A stretch of DNA of 64,000 nt from Paenibacillus albidus (GTDB lineage: Bacteria; Bacillota; Bacilli; Paenibacillales; Paenibacillaceae). Below the pieces are notes generated by a model. That model ran no database searches, was not told the origin of the DNA, and was given only the letters and a program-made list of their open reading frames with translations. The DNA lies in assembly GCF_014644435.1 (NCBI RefSeq), contig NZ_BMKR01000006.1, forward strand, positions 248,001 through 312,000, written 5' to 3'. The position numbers and the translations under genes are program-made. This document shows positions 25,934-35,360 of the stretch, one piece after another (within the stretch, counting starts at the first letter, position 1; every line of letters begins with the position of its first letter).

Positions 25934-25963
25934 AAAAAAAAGACCTCCCTACAAAGGGAGGCC
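25934..25963 (-). terminator. Terminator of the ptsHI genes
   Basis: GGCCTCCCT and AGGGAGGTC arms with a 4-7 base loop and a run of eight T on the minus strand, 56 bases past the ptsI stop. Confidence 0.88.
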
Positions 25964-26018
25964 GTAAGAGTAGTTGGAAAAGTGTAATGCTTCAAACGGA
26001 GTTACGGTCACAGATAAC

Positions 26019-27731
26019 TTACTTCGCGATGCTCTCAACAAGCGCCGCCACTTCTTCGGCGGTCCCGAGCTGCAGCGCTTTTGCGGCCAGTTCCTTCATG
26101 TCTTGTGCTGACAATTTGGCGATCTGGCTGCGTGCAGGCAGAATGGAAGTAGCACTCATACTGAATTCATCGAGGCCTAATCCAAGCAGCAACGGAATAG
26201 CTGTAGCATCACCGGCCATTTCACCGCACATTCCTGTCCATTTGCCTTCGGCATGGGCAGCGTCGATGACAATTTTGACCAAACGCAGAATGGCCGGATT
26301 ATATGGCTGATACAGGTACGATACCCGTTCATTCATACGGTCGGCAGCCATGGTATATTGAATAAGATCGTTCGTACCGATACTGAAGAAATCCACTTCC
26401 TTGGCGAACTGGTCAGCCAGAACAGCCGTTGACGGAATCTCCACCATAATGCCGAGCTGAATGTTGTCCGATACTTCCTTGCCTTCTTCTTTCAGCTTTG
26501 CTTTTTCCTCCAGCAGCAAATCGCGGGCAGCGCGGAACTCGCCCAGAGTAGCGATCATCGGGAACATAATACGCAGATCCCCGTGGGCACTGGCTCTAAG
26601 CAATGCACGCAGCTGTGTGCGGAAGATGTCCTGACGGTCCAGACACAAGCGAATGGCGCGGAAGCCCAGGAACGGGTTCATCTCCTTCGGAAGATCCAGA
26701 TAAGGCAACTCCTTGTCACCGCCGATATCCAGCGTCCGCACAACTACCGGCTTACCCTGCATATTCTCCAGAACGGTCCGGTAGGCGTTGTACTGAATTT
26801 CCTCGGAAGGCAGCTTATCACGGCCCATGTAAAGGAACTCGGTACGATACAGGCCTACACCTTCACCGCCGTTCTCGATTACCCCGTTCACATCGTTGGG
26901 TGTACCGATATTGGCAGCGAGCTCAACATGTTTGCCGTCGGCGGATACCGTCGGCTCATCGCGGAGTTTCTTCCACTCGGCGATCTGCAGGTCATAAGCT
27001 TCCTGTTTGGCTTTGTATTCCGCAACTTCGGCTTCAGTCGGGTTGATAAGCACATCCCCGCTCAGACCGTCCACAATTACCAAATCGCCCGCCTTTACTT
27101 CAGACAGCACGTTTTTGGTACCTACTACAGCTGGAATTTCAAGCGAACGGGCCATTATGGCCGAATGCGAGGTCCGTCCTCCGATATTTGTGGTGAACCC
27201 CTTTACGAACTTGCGGTTCAGCTGTGCCGTATCGGACGGCGTCAAATCCTGGGCAATAACAATGACCTCTTCGTTGATTTCCGCAGGACTGACATAATGA
27301 ATACCAAGCAAATGATTCATAATACGTTTGGTGACATCCCGCATATCGGCTGCGCGTTCTTGAAGGTATGCGCTTTTCATATTCTCGAACATCGCAATAA
27401 ATTGAGAAGCAACTTCGTTCAGCGCATAGTCCGCGTTGACGGATTCCTGACGGATTTTATCCGTTACGGGGCTGATTAGCTCAGGGTCATCAAGAATCAG
27501 CAAGTGTGATTCAAAAATTTCCGCCTTCTTCTCACCCAGCTCGGCCAATGTACGCTCTTTAATACCCTGCAGCTCGACTCTGGATTTCGCGAGCGCATCA
27601 TTCAGCTTGGCTACTTCCGCTTCTATATCACTGACTGCTGTCTTCGCAATCGTATAATCGGGATGTTCCAGGATAAACGCACGGGCTACTGCAATACCTG
27701 CTGAAGCCGCGATTCCTGAAATTTTACTCAT
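26019..27731 (-). CDS. ptsI: PTS enzyme I (PEP-protein phosphotransferase)
   Basis: 570 residues, normal length. An N-terminal HPr-binding helical region, the swivelling phosphohistidine domain with the active His in [17 protein letters not shown] (near residue 190), and the C-terminal PEP-binding barrel ([30 protein letters not shown]; Cys in GMCGEMAG). It takes phosphate from PEP and passes it to HPr, the first step for all PTS sugars. The ATG overlaps the end of ptsH by eight bases, so the two are translationally coupled. Confidence 0.97.
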   Translation of the reverse strand: MSKISGIAASAGIAVARAFILEHPDYTIAKTAVSDIEAEVAKLNDALAKSRVELQGIKERTLAELGEKKAEIFESHLLILDDPELISPVTDKIRQESVNADYALNEVASQFIAMFENMKSAYLQERAADMRDVTKRIMNHLLGIHYVSPAEINEEVIVIAQDLTPSDTAQLNRKFVKGFTTNIGGRTSHSAIMARSLEIPAVVGTKNVLSEVKAGDLVIVDGLSGDVLINPTEAEVAEYKAKQEAYDLQIAEWKKLRDEPTVSADGKHVELAANIGTPNDVNGVIENGGEGVGLYRTEFLYMGRDKLPSEEIQYNAYRTVLENMQGKPVVVRTLDIGGDKELPYLDLPKEMNPFLGFRAIRLCLDRQDIFRTQLRALLRASAHGDLRIMFPMIATLGEFRAARDLLLEEKAKLKEEGKEVSDNIQLGIMVEIPSTAVLADQFAKEVDFFSIGTNDLIQYTMAADRMNERVSYLYQPYNPAILRLVKIVIDAAHAEGKWTGMCGEMAGDATAIPLLLGLGLDEFSMSATSILPARSQIAKLSAQDMKELAAKALQLGTAEEVAALVESIAK

Positions 27732-27999
27732 GCAGCTCTCCCAGCCCTTCTTTGATCATTACATCTTGAAGTGCGCTCAGCGCTTCCGCTTCTTCGCCGC
27801 CTTCTGTAATCAGGGTCAACGTATCTCCTGCTTCCAGACCCAGAGACAATACGCCGAGGATGGATTTCAAAGTTACCTTTTTGCCTTTAGCTTCTGCAAA
27901 AGCTTCGGTTTCTTTGAACTTTGTAGCTGTATTTACCAGCGCTGTAGCTGGGCGTGCGTGGATTCCGTCTTCGTCGACAATTCTGAATGTTTTTTGCAT
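27724..27999 (-). CDS. ptsH: HPr phosphocarrier protein
   Basis: 91 residues. It carries H15 (DGIHARPAT), phosphorylated by enzyme I, and the regulatory S46 region ([12 protein letters not shown]), phosphorylated by HPr kinase in Firmicutes to signal catabolite repression with CcpA. It passes phosphate to the sugar-specific EII proteins, here probably first to the ptsG product encoded upstream. Followed directly by ptsI with an eight-base overlap. Confidence 0.97.
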   Translation of the reverse strand: MQKTFRIVDEDGIHARPATALVNTATKFKETEAFAEAKGKKVTLKSILGVLSLGLEAGDTLTLITEGGEEAEALSALQDVMIKEGLGELHE

Positions 28000-28060
28000 G
28001 ATTAATATCCAACTCGCTTTCTGTTGATGGGATGGTTGATTCTGGATTTATAGTGAAGGC

Positions 28061-28090
28061 TGCACTCCCTTTAATTATAAAGGAAGTGCA
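28061..28090 (-). terminator. Hairpin between ptsG and ptsH without a T-run
   Basis: TGCACTTCCTTTA and TAAAGGGAGTGCA arms (12 of 13 pairs) with a 4-base loop lie 16 bases past the ptsG stop. No U-tract follows, so it may only partly stop or stabilise the transcript, allowing some read-through to ptsHI. Confidence 0.5.
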
Positions 28091-28105
28091 TCGCCATTGC
28101 ACATC

Positions 28106-30169
28106 TTACTGGATACTGATGATATCCTTGTCGCCGATAGCTACTTGGCCCGGCTTCTTCAAAGTGACAGTAGAACCTTCCGGCAGATTGGAGAAAATGA
28201 CCGGTGACATGACCGAAGGCGCATGGGCCTTCACATATTCCAGATCCACTTCCATAATCGGCTGTCCGGCTGCCACGAGATCACCTTCTGCAACCAGAAC
28301 GGTAAAGCCCTGGCCTTTAAGCTTAACCGTATTGACTCCGATATGCACAAGCACTTCCTTGCCGCCATCGGACATAATGCCAATGGCATGCTTGCTTGGG
28401 AAGACGTTGAACACTTTACCGTAGACCGGTGAAGCAATCTTGCCGTCGTCCGACAGGAAGGCAAAGCCGTCTCCCGTCATCTTTTGGGAGAACACCGCAT
28501 CCGGAACCTGCGTGATATCCAGCAGCTGACCGTTAACCGGCGATACGATATCTTCCGGAATAATGGCAACGCCCTCCTCACCCGCCTGCTGCTGGGGCTC
28601 AGGCTGAGGTGCAGCCGCTGCAGGGGCTGCTGCCGGTGTCTTGCCATCCATAACATCCTGGATTTGTGATTTGATGGTATCGGAACGGGTGCCGAAGATC
28701 GCCTGAACATTGTTCCCGACCTCCAGAACACCGGAAGCGCCAAGCTTCTTCAACCGGTTTTTATCCACGCCGGCCTTGTCCTTCACTTCAACACGAAGCC
28801 GTGTAATACAAGCATCCAGATGTTTGATGTTCTCCTGCCCGCCCAAGGCGGACAAAATATTGCGCGGAAGATCGTCGCCGCTGGTCGATACCGTGCTTGC
28901 ATTGTTCTCCACGGCTTCTTCCGTGTCTTCTTCGCGGCCCGGTGTCTTCAGATTGAACTTGCGGATGACAAAGCGGAATCCAAAATAATAGATGACCGCG
29001 ATCGCAAGCCCTACCGGAATGACAAGCCACCAATCTGTGCGGTTTGGAATAATCCCGAACAGCACGTAGTCGATGAAACCTCCGGAGAAGGTCATCCCGA
29101 TCTTCACGTCCAGAATCTGCATCGTCATAAAAGACAACCCGGCGAAGATGGCGTGAACCGCAAACAGCAGCGGAGCCACGAACAGGAACGAAAATTCCAG
29201 CGGTTCGGTAATCCCCGTCAGGAATGAGGTCAATGCCGCTGAGAGCATTAAGCCGCCGACCATCTTTTTGTGCTTGGATTTGGCTTCATGGTAAATGGCC
29301 AGCGCCGCTGCCGGAAGACCAAACATCATGAACGGATATTTACCGGTAGTAAAGGTCCCCGCTGTAAAGTCCACTCCGTCGCGAAGCTGCTGCATGAAGA
29401 TGCGCTGGTCTCCGCGGATCAATTCTCCTGCCTTATCCACATAGCTTCCGAATTCATACCAGAACGGCGAATAGAAGATGTGATGCAGCCCAAACGGAAT
29501 CAGTGAACGTTCAATGACTCCGAAGATAAAGGCCGACAGGGTCAGGTTCGTATTAATCATACTTTGCGATACATAATTTAGACCCTCTTGAATAGGTGGC
29601 CAGATGATGGTCAGGACCAGACCCAGAAGCAAGGAGGTCACTGCCGTCATAATGGGAACGAAACGTTTGCCCGCAAAAAATCCCAGGTAGGACGGAAGCT
29701 CAATACGGAAAAACCTCTTGTACATGGCTGCGGCCAGAATCCCGACCAGAATCCCGCCGAACACACCGGTCGACAGGGTTGGGATACCCAGAATACTGGC
29801 ATAAGCATAATTCTGCTGGCTCAGCACATACTCATTGATACCCAAAACGGTTCCCATGGTAACATTCATCACGAGGAAACCAATGATGGCCGCCAGCCCG
29901 GCAACCCCTTCCCCACCGGCCAGTCCGATGGCTACCCCAACGGCGAATAACAGCGCCAGATTGTCAAAAACAATCTGTCCCGAATTCATCAATACGTTGG
30001 AGATTGCCTGAACTACGTCATTCTCAAGCGCCGGGACGTACTGGAGAAAGTCTGGATTCACCAGCATGTTGCCGATACCGAGCAGCAGACCTGCCGCCGG
30101 CAATATCGCCACTGGAAGCATTAGCGCCTTACCTACTCTTTGAAGAACGCCAAACAGCTTCTTGAACAT
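28106..30169 (-). CDS. ptsG: Glucose-specific PTS permease EIICBA
   Basis: 687 residues in the order IIC-IIB-IIA. The IIC part (1-about 400) has about ten membrane helices and starts [22 protein letters not shown] carries the phospho-cysteine in [13 protein letters not shown] Pro/Ala/Gln-rich linker follows, then IIA with the phospho-histidine in [12 protein letters not shown]. It imports and phosphorylates glucose. Start is ATG 30169 with AAGGAAG 10 bases upstream; the longer open frame reads into the leader. Controlled by a SigA promoter and a GlcT antitermination site (30214-30336), with glcT just upstream and ptsHI downstream, as in Bacillus. Confidence 0.96.
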   Translation of the reverse strand: MFKKLFGVLQRVGKALMLPVAILPAAGLLLGIGNMLVNPDFLQYVPALENDVVQAISNVLMNSGQIVFDNLALLFAVGVAIGLAGGEGVAGLAAIIGFLVMNVTMGTVLGINEYVLSQQNYAYASILGIPTLSTGVFGGILVGILAAAMYKRFFRIELPSYLGFFAGKRFVPIMTAVTSLLLGLVLTIIWPPIQEGLNYVSQSMINTNLTLSAFIFGVIERSLIPFGLHHIFYSPFWYEFGSYVDKAGELIRGDQRIFMQQLRDGVDFTAGTFTTGKYPFMMFGLPAAALAIYHEAKSKHKKMVGGLMLSAALTSFLTGITEPLEFSFLFVAPLLFAVHAIFAGLSFMTMQILDVKIGMTFSGGFIDYVLFGIIPNRTDWWLVIPVGLAIAVIYYFGFRFVIRKFNLKTPGREEDTEEAVENNASTVSTSGDDLPRNILSALGGQENIKHLDACITRLRVEVKDKAGVDKNRLKKLGASGVLEVGNNVQAIFGTRSDTIKSQIQDVMDGKTPAAAPAAAAPQPEPQQQAGEEGVAIIPEDIVSPVNGQLLDITQVPDAVFSQKMTGDGFAFLSDDGKIASPVYGKVFNVFPSKHAIGIMSDGGKEVLVHIGVNTVKLKGQGFTVLVAEGDLVAAGQPIMEVDLEYVKAHAPSVMSPVIFSNLPEGSTVTLKKPGQVAIGDKDIISIQ

Positions 30170-30213
30170 ATGATTTTCACTTCCTTCAGCATATATTTCA
30201 CCCAAACAGAACC

Positions 30214-30336
30214 AAAAAAGGCATGAGCAATACAGCATCAAGTCGCCAGCTACCTCTAAGGATAGGTTACCCCGAGATGGGGCTGGACAACCAAAATACT
30301 GTAAATCACTCATGCCTGATCGAATCAGTTACACGT
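30214..30336 (-). promoter_or_regulatory. GlcT antiterminator (RAT) site overlapping a terminator
   Basis: ACGTGTAACTGATTCGATC, then AGGCATGAGTG (about 30336-30307) matches the ptsG RAT site known from Bacillus subtilis. AGGCATGAG can instead pair with CTCATGCCTTTTTT at about 30228-30214 to form a terminator. GlcT binding would stabilise the RAT hairpin and let transcription reach ptsG when glucose is present. Confidence 0.92.
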
Positions 30337-30368
30337 TTATATTCTGTTTGGTTTCATTAACAGTGATC

Positions 30369-30397
30369 ATTGTAGCACCAATAATTCTAACTTGCAA
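30369..30397 (-). promoter_or_regulatory. SigA promoter of ptsG
   Basis: TTGCAA (30397-30392), 17 bases, TACAAT (30374-30369), about 33 bases ahead of the RAT site. Confidence 0.85.
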
Positions 30398-30437
30398 CCC
30401 CATTCATAAAAAAAATTCGGAGCTGCTGTTCAAAAAG

Positions 30438-31316
30438 TTAGTGCGCCCCGCCGCCTGCCTCCATATCCGCTTCGTCTTCCTTCTTCTGGGCCAGACGCTG
30501 CAAATGGACGGTCAGATAACTGACCTCCGCCGGATATACCGGAATACGGACGCGCTGGCCGATAATCTTCGTCAGCTTCCAGGCCAGCATATACATTTCG
30601 GGATACTCGCGTTTCATCAGTCCGTCAAGAGAGGACGTCTCCTGAACAGCCTCTCCCCGGCGCAGCCTTTCCAGCACGAACCGCAAATGGGTCACCAGCC
30701 GCGAATAATCCAGCGATTCGCGGGGGATATGGTATTCCAGATTATCCTCTACAAGCCCTACCAGATCGCCAATGAGCTCGGAATGCTGCTTCACCTCGGT
30801 GATATGCCTGTTGCTGAGCGCACTGACAATATGCAGGGCGACAAAACCGATCTCATCCGCCGGCAACGCCACAGCCATCACCTCATTGATGCGGTTAATG
30901 GCATATTCCGCCCATTGATATTCCTCGGGATAAATCTCCTTGGTTTCATACAAAAAGGGATTATGAATGGCGATATCCTGTTCATGACGCCGGATGGCAA
31001 ATGCAATGTGATCCGTCAATGCAATATGAATATGCTCATTCAGCGGCTGCCGGCTGCTCTGCATAATATGCAGCACAATTTCCTGTACAACCTCTATCAG
31101 CTTCTCTTCCACCTGCGGTATAAGCTGCTTATATTGCTCCTGTTCCTCCTGGCTGCGGAGAATGAACATCTTTTCCACGGATGACAACTTTATAAGATCG
31201 CGTATTTTGCGGTTATAGCCTATGCCTTTGCCGATGACCACCACTTCGGCATACTGCGGGTGCTGGGCAATGATTACATTGTTGTTCAGCACCTTGGCCA
31301 CTGTTATACTGCTCAC
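30438..31316 (-). CDS. glcT: GlcT transcription antiterminator
   Basis: 292 residues of the BglG/SacY/LicT family. An RNA-binding CAT domain (1-about 60: VAKVLNNNVIIAQHPQYAEVVVIGKGIGY) is followed by PRD1 and PRD2, each with conserved His (IALTDHIAFAIRRHEQ, LHIVSALSNRHITE, YLTVHLQRL). PTS phosphorylation of the PRDs switches dimerisation. It should bind the RAT site 100 bases downstream, before ptsG. GTG start at 31316 with AGAGGTG seven bases upstream. Its own promoter lies in 31320-31470, not clearly identified. Confidence 0.95.
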   Translation of the reverse strand: MSSITVAKVLNNNVIIAQHPQYAEVVVIGKGIGYNRKIRDLIKLSSVEKMFILRSQEEQEQYKQLIPQVEEKLIEVVQEIVLHIMQSSRQPLNEHIHIALTDHIAFAIRRHEQDIAIHNPFLYETKEIYPEEYQWAEYAINRINEVMAVALPADEIGFVALHIVSALSNRHITEVKQHSELIGDLVGLVEDNLEYHIPRESLDYSRLVTHLRFVLERLRRGEAVQETSSLDGLMKREYPEMYMLAWKLTKIIGQRVRIPVYPAEVSYLTVHLQRLAQKKEDEADMEAGGGAH

Positions 31317-31475
31317 TGTTTGACACCTCTTTTACTTCTTCATGCCTTTGTTCAATGCTGAACAGCCCAGATAAACGGAGCGGCACCTATCGATTATACA
31401 TGGGCTACCCGCCTGACAGCAAGAAATGGATCACTGAGCTGAACGAATACAGCGGCACACCCGTGTAATTACAAA

Positions 31476-31503
31476 GATGCCCGGCTGTATTCACCGGGCA
31501 TCC
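31476..31503 (-). terminator. Terminator of the flotillin operon
   Basis: GATGCCCGG and CCGGGCATC arms with a short loop, followed by TTTG on the minus strand. Confidence 0.75.
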
Positions 31504-31525
31504 TTCTGATTATTCATCTCTCTAC

Positions 31526-33091
31526 TTACTCTTCTTCTTTGGCCGGAGTAAGCGTGGATACCGGAGATACCGCCGCTGCAGGTACAGAAGGTCCGGTCGG
31601 TACAACAGTCGCCCCAGCCTGTTTCGGTGAAGCTGCAGACTTATGGGTCAACCCCTTGATCAGAGCTTCCACATCAATACCGGAGACGCTTTTCAGCATC
31701 TCGGGAGCAGTGGACATGAGCTGGGTCACATAATTGCTGACACGGGCCGCGCCTTCGCCATTGCCGGTATCAACAACGGTAAGCTTGTCGATGGAGGCCA
31801 GCGGCTCGGCAATTTTGCCAGCGAGTTCAGGCAGCATCTTGACGATGATATCCAGAACCGCCGCTTCTCCAAATTTCTGGAAGGCTTCCGCCAGCTTCTC
31901 CTTGGCTTCCGCTTCCGCCAGACCGCGCAGGCGGATAACCTCGGCTTCCGCCTTACCTTGGGCCAGCTCGGCATCGGCGATGGCCTGACCTTCGAGACGC
32001 TTCTGCTCGGCTGTTGCTTTTGCCTGGGTCTCAATGCTGTATTGAAGTGCTTCGGCTTCACGCATTCTTTTGGTCCGATCGGCTTCCGCCGCCTGTTCAA
32101 CCGCATAGCGGTCGGCTTCCGCCTTCTTTTTCACTTCCGCATCATACTGCTTCTCGCGGACCAGAATCTCTTTCTCCTGCAGGTCGATCTCCCGCATCTT
32201 GCGGACCAGCTCGACCTTCATTTGCTCTTCGACAACCGTCTGCTTGCCGCGCGCTTCCTGAATGTGATAGGCCTGATCGGCTTCTGCCTTCGCGGTGTCC
32301 TGATCCCGTTTGAAGGCCGCAACCTTCAATTGGTTGTCCTTGGACGCTTCCGCAATGTTAGTATCGCGCAGCAGCTCCGCCTTCTGGCCCTGCTCTTCCG
32401 CGTTTGCTTTCTGAATCCGTGCATCCCGGACGGCTTCCGCTTCAGCAATTTCCGCATCGCGTTTCACTGCAGCGATCCGCGGCTTACCCAGTGCATCCAG
32501 ATAGCCGTGCTTGTCGCGCACATCCTTGATGGTGAAGGAGACAATCTGCAGTCCCATTTTTTTCAAATCACGTGCCGCTACCCCTTGAACCTCCTGGGCA
32601 AACCGGTCACGGTTACGATAGACTTCCTCGACAGTCATAGAGCCTAATATCGCCCGCAGATGGCCCTCGAGAACCTCCTGGGCTTCGCTTTTTAGCGATT
32701 CGATCGGCTTGCCCATGAACTGCTCGGCCGCAGTTGCCACATCTTCCGTGGAGCTGCCCACCTTGATAATCGCCACACCGTCAGCAATAACCGGTACACC
32801 TTGTTCGGTATATACTTCCGGCGTCGTTACATCCAGCTTGTGCGAGAGCAGGGACATGAACTCGGCCTTTTGGAATATGGGGAGGATAAATGCGCCGCCG
32901 CCGCGGACAATCTTGATCTTGCGTCCTGATCCGTCATCCGAAATATGATTGCTGCCCAGAAACGAACCGGTAACAATCATCCCTTCGTCCGGCCCCACTG
33001 TTTTGTAGCGGGCCCAGAACGCCAGACCAAGTACGAACAGAACAGCGACAACCACCGCGGGGATTAACAAATAATCAGGTATACCGAACAT
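31526..33091 (-). CDS. Flotillin-like membrane scaffold protein (FloT/YuaG-like)
   Basis: 521 residues. One N-terminal membrane hairpin or helix (YLLIPAVVVAVLFVLGLAFW), an SPFH/band-7 domain (about 25-210; ITSFTI-type IVSFTIKDVRDKHGYLDALG), then a long Ala/Glu/Lys coiled coil (about 215-410) and a Pro/Ala-rich tail. Flotillins assemble into membrane microdomains and affect membrane fluidity, secretion and signalling complexes. Its ATG overlaps the stop of the NfeD-like gene by one base (TAATG), the same order as yuaF-yuaG in Bacillus subtilis, and AAAGGAG lies within that gene's end. Confidence 0.92.
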   Translation of the reverse strand: MFGIPDYLLIPAVVVAVLFVLGLAFWARYKTVGPDEGMIVTGSFLGSNHISDDGSGRKIKIVRGGGAFILPIFQKAEFMSLLSHKLDVTTPEVYTEQGVPVIADGVAIIKVGSSTEDVATAAEQFMGKPIESLKSEAQEVLEGHLRAILGSMTVEEVYRNRDRFAQEVQGVAARDLKKMGLQIVSFTIKDVRDKHGYLDALGKPRIAAVKRDAEIAEAEAVRDARIQKANAEEQGQKAELLRDTNIAEASKDNQLKVAAFKRDQDTAKAEADQAYHIQEARGKQTVVEEQMKVELVRKMREIDLQEKEILVREKQYDAEVKKKAEADRYAVEQAAEADRTKRMREAEALQYSIETQAKATAEQKRLEGQAIADAELAQGKAEAEVIRLRGLAEAEAKEKLAEAFQKFGEAAVLDIIVKMLPELAGKIAEPLASIDKLTVVDTGNGEGAARVSNYVTQLMSTAPEMLKSVSGIDVEALIKGLTHKSAASPKQAGATVVPTGPSVPAAAVSPVSTLTPAKEEE

Positions 33092-33627
33092 TAACGATCA
33101 TCTCCTTTACTCTCTTCAAATTCAGTTACAAGAGCTACCCCATCCCTTACTTCAACTACAACAATTTTGACGCCGGCCGGGATGTTCCGGTGCTCAAAGC
33201 TGGCTGCCGTATGCAGACTGTTGCCCGCACCGAACTTCACCATAATCTCGCCGAACCCCTGAGCGGGAACCGGGACTGTGATTTCGCCAATACTGCCGGG
33301 CAGATCCAGCATCGAAAATCCATTCGACACCTGACTCTTATCCATCGGCTTCACGAATCCGAGGTACAGGAGCACGGACATAAATGCTGCAGTCAGCAGG
33401 GAGAGGGCGGCAACCGGTCCGGGCTCCAGACTACTGTACCGCGACAGCAAAATACCGGCTCCTCCGAACACGGTCACTGCCCCTGCCAGAACGGCGGGAT
33501 TCAGAAAATCGAAGGATAACCCATCAAATATTCCACCCAGTGCATGCCCGATCACATCTCCTACCAACACGCTGACAACGGCAAAGATGACGCCTAGAGC
33601 TAAGCAGCCCAAATACAGCGTTTCCAT
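33091..33627 (-). CDS. NfeD-like membrane protein (YuaF-like)
   Basis: 178 residues. About three N-terminal membrane segments (LGVIFAVVSVLVGDVIGHALG, AVLAGAVTVFGGAGILL, VAALSLLTAAFMSVLLYLG) are followed by a soluble beta-rich OB-fold domain (about 110-170: GSIGEITVPVPAQGFGEIM and IPAGVKIVVVEVRDGVALV). Such proteins are partners of flotillins and are co-transcribed with them. First gene of the two-gene unit; a one-base overlap couples it to the flotillin gene. Confidence 0.9.
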   Translation of the reverse strand: METLYLGCLALGVIFAVVSVLVGDVIGHALGGIFDGLSFDFLNPAVLAGAVTVFGGAGILLSRYSSLEPGPVAALSLLTAAFMSVLLYLGFVKPMDKSQVSNGFSMLDLPGSIGEITVPVPAQGFGEIMVKFGAGNSLHTAASFEHRNIPAGVKIVVVEVRDGVALVTEFEESKGDDR

Positions 33628-33730
33628 ATCTCTCTCCTCCCGTCTTTACTTCCGCACTTCCATACTCCTTTAAACGTATGAAGTATGTCCTTGGTTTCAC
33701 AAACTTGGGTCTTTCTTGAAATTCACCCAA

Positions 33731-33769
33731 AAAAGCAGCCAGCCCCCGAATGTCGGAGACTGGCTGCCC
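33731..33769 (-). terminator. Terminator of the alcohol dehydrogenase gene
   Basis: GCAGCCAGTCTCC and GGGGGCTGGCTGC arms with a T-run on the minus strand. Confidence 0.85.
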
Positions 33770-33792
33770 GGCGGATGTATCCGATTCGCGGA

Positions 33793-34956
33793 TTAAAGCG
33801 CCATGTTATATATTTCTACAACGTCTTCCCGCTGAAGCTTGCGGAAGTTACCAAATGGACCGAAGCGGACCGCTTTGTCGGCCATGCTGCCGATCTCACT
33901 GTTGTCAATATCGTAATCACCCAGCGTTTGGGGTGCGCCGATGGAATCCCAGAAGCGGCGCAGTGCCTCAATGCCTTCGGCACCGGCTTCTTCATCGGTT
34001 TTGCCTGCCGGATCAACACCGAATACGTTCACTGCCAGCTGGCGGAAACGGGCCGGGTTTGTGCTGAGGTTATATTTCATCCAGTGCGGGAACAGAATAG
34101 CCAACCCGCCGCCGTGGGGAATATCATAGACTGCCGATACGGCATGCTCGATATTGTGGGTTGCCCAGTCTCCGGCAAAGCCCATGCTGACCATGCCGTT
34201 CAGCGCCATCGTGCCGCAGTACATGATAGTCTCGCGCAGCTCGTAATTGTTCAGGTCTTCAATCAGCTTGGGTGCTGTTTCAATGACCGTGCGCAGCAGG
34301 GTTTCACAGAATCCATCTTGTACGGGGGTGTTGCCGTCCGTATGGAAGTAGTGTTCCAGCACGTGCGACATGATATCGACCATGCCATAGACCGTTTGAT
34401 CGCGCGGCAGGGAGAAGGTATTCTCCGGATCAAGAATGGAGAAAGCCGGGTATGCGTGAACACTGCCCCAGCCCATCTTTTCTTTGGTAACCTCATTGGT
34501 AATGACTGAGCCGTTATTCATCTCAGAGCCGGTTGCAGCCATGGTTAATACCGTTCCGAGCGGCAGGGCATCCTGTGCAGCAGCCTTGCGTTCCACAAAG
34601 TCCCACATGTCGCCGTCATATTTCGCCCCTACCGCTACTGCCTTGGCACAATCCAGCACACTGCCCCCGCCCACAGCCAGGATGAGGTCAATGTTATGCT
34701 CGCGGCACAGGTCTACGCCCTTATGTACCGTGGACAGACGCGGATTCGGTTCAACGCCGGCCAGTTCAGTCACCACTGCCTCTGCCGCATTCAGCTGGGC
34801 AATCACTTTATCGTAGAGACCGCTGCGCTTGATGCTCCCGCCTCCGTACATCAAGAGTACGTTTTTTCCATATTTGGGCACTTCATTCTTGAGCGCTTCC
34901 ACCGTACCTTGTCCAAAGATCAGCTTAGTCGGATTATAAAATTCAAATTTACGCAT
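33793..34956 (-). CDS. Iron-containing alcohol dehydrogenase (butanol dehydrogenase type)
   Basis: 387 residues, type III dehydrogenase. The N-terminal NAD(P)-binding part has GGGSIKRSG near residue 40 and the cofactor loop [17 protein letters not shown] near 93-109. The C-terminal helical domain carries the iron ligands in [22 protein letters not shown] and [10 protein letters not shown]. It resembles the YugJ/YugK NADH-dependent butanol dehydrogenases that reduce aldehydes to alcohols; the physiological substrate is unknown. Monocistronic, between two terminators. Confidence 0.92.
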   Translation of the reverse strand: MRKFEFYNPTKLIFGQGTVEALKNEVPKYGKNVLLMYGGGSIKRSGLYDKVIAQLNAAEAVVTELAGVEPNPRLSTVHKGVDLCREHNIDLILAVGGGSVLDCAKAVAVGAKYDGDMWDFVERKAAAQDALPLGTVLTMAATGSEMNNGSVITNEVTKEKMGWGSVHAYPAFSILDPENTFSLPRDQTVYGMVDIMSHVLEHYFHTDGNTPVQDGFCETLLRTVIETAPKLIEDLNNYELRETIMYCGTMALNGMVSMGFAGDWATHNIEHAVSAVYDIPHGGGLAILFPHWMKYNLSTNPARFRQLAVNVFGVDPAGKTDEEAGAEGIEALRRFWDSIGAPQTLGDYDIDNSEIGSMADKAVRFGPFGNFRKLQREDVVEIYNMAL

Positions 34957-35064
34957 ATGTGTAAACCTCCACTGAAATGATTAATGTACTGCTCCTCATA
35001 TTATAGACTTCTCGATTGAAGCATTCAAATCGGGGGAGGGGTTTCCGGGGATATAGCCGCTCAT

Positions 35065-35238
35065 CCAAAGGCATTTTTGCCTCTCAATCAAGCTTTTTCC
35101 TCCTCAGCCGCTCAATCCAAAGGCATTTTTGCCTCTCAATCAGGCCTTTTCCGCCTCAGCCGCTCATCCAAAGGCATTTTTGCCTCTCAATCAGGCTTTT
35201 TCCGCTTCAGCTGCTTATCCAAAGGCATTTTTGCCTCT
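35065..35238. repeat. Four tandem copies of a 51-base repeat
   Basis: Copies start CCAAAGGCATTTTTGCCTCT at 35065, 35117, 35168 and 35219 (periods 52, 51, 51). Each contains the small palindrome AGGCA-TTTT-TGCCT and a TTTTTCC.CCTCAGCCGCTCA spacer. The last copy is truncated. The array lies between galT and the alcohol dehydrogenase gene. Open frames across it are repeat products and are not called as genes. The flanks (34957-35064 and 35239-35304) show nothing else. Confidence 0.85.
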
Positions 35239-35304
35239 CCTTGCCTGATTCCAGGCAGATCCGCCTGGGGATCGCGGCGGCTGGTGAAGCCCCCTGCCCA
35301 AAGC

Positions 35305-35342
35305 AAAGCATGCCCAAAGCCTGATGGCCTGGGGCATGCTTT
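35305..35342 (-). terminator. Terminator of the gal operon
   Basis: AAAGCATGCCC and GGGCATGCTTT arms with an inner GGCC-type pairing, 19 bases past the galT stop. Confidence 0.8.
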
Positions 35343-35360
35343 CGAACCAGATAAATGATA

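Noticed and set aside
35016..35358. Open frames of about 94-102 codons through the tandem repeat
   Set aside because: They are translations of the repeat in more than one frame, and the 52-base copy shifts the frame. There is no ribosome binding site.
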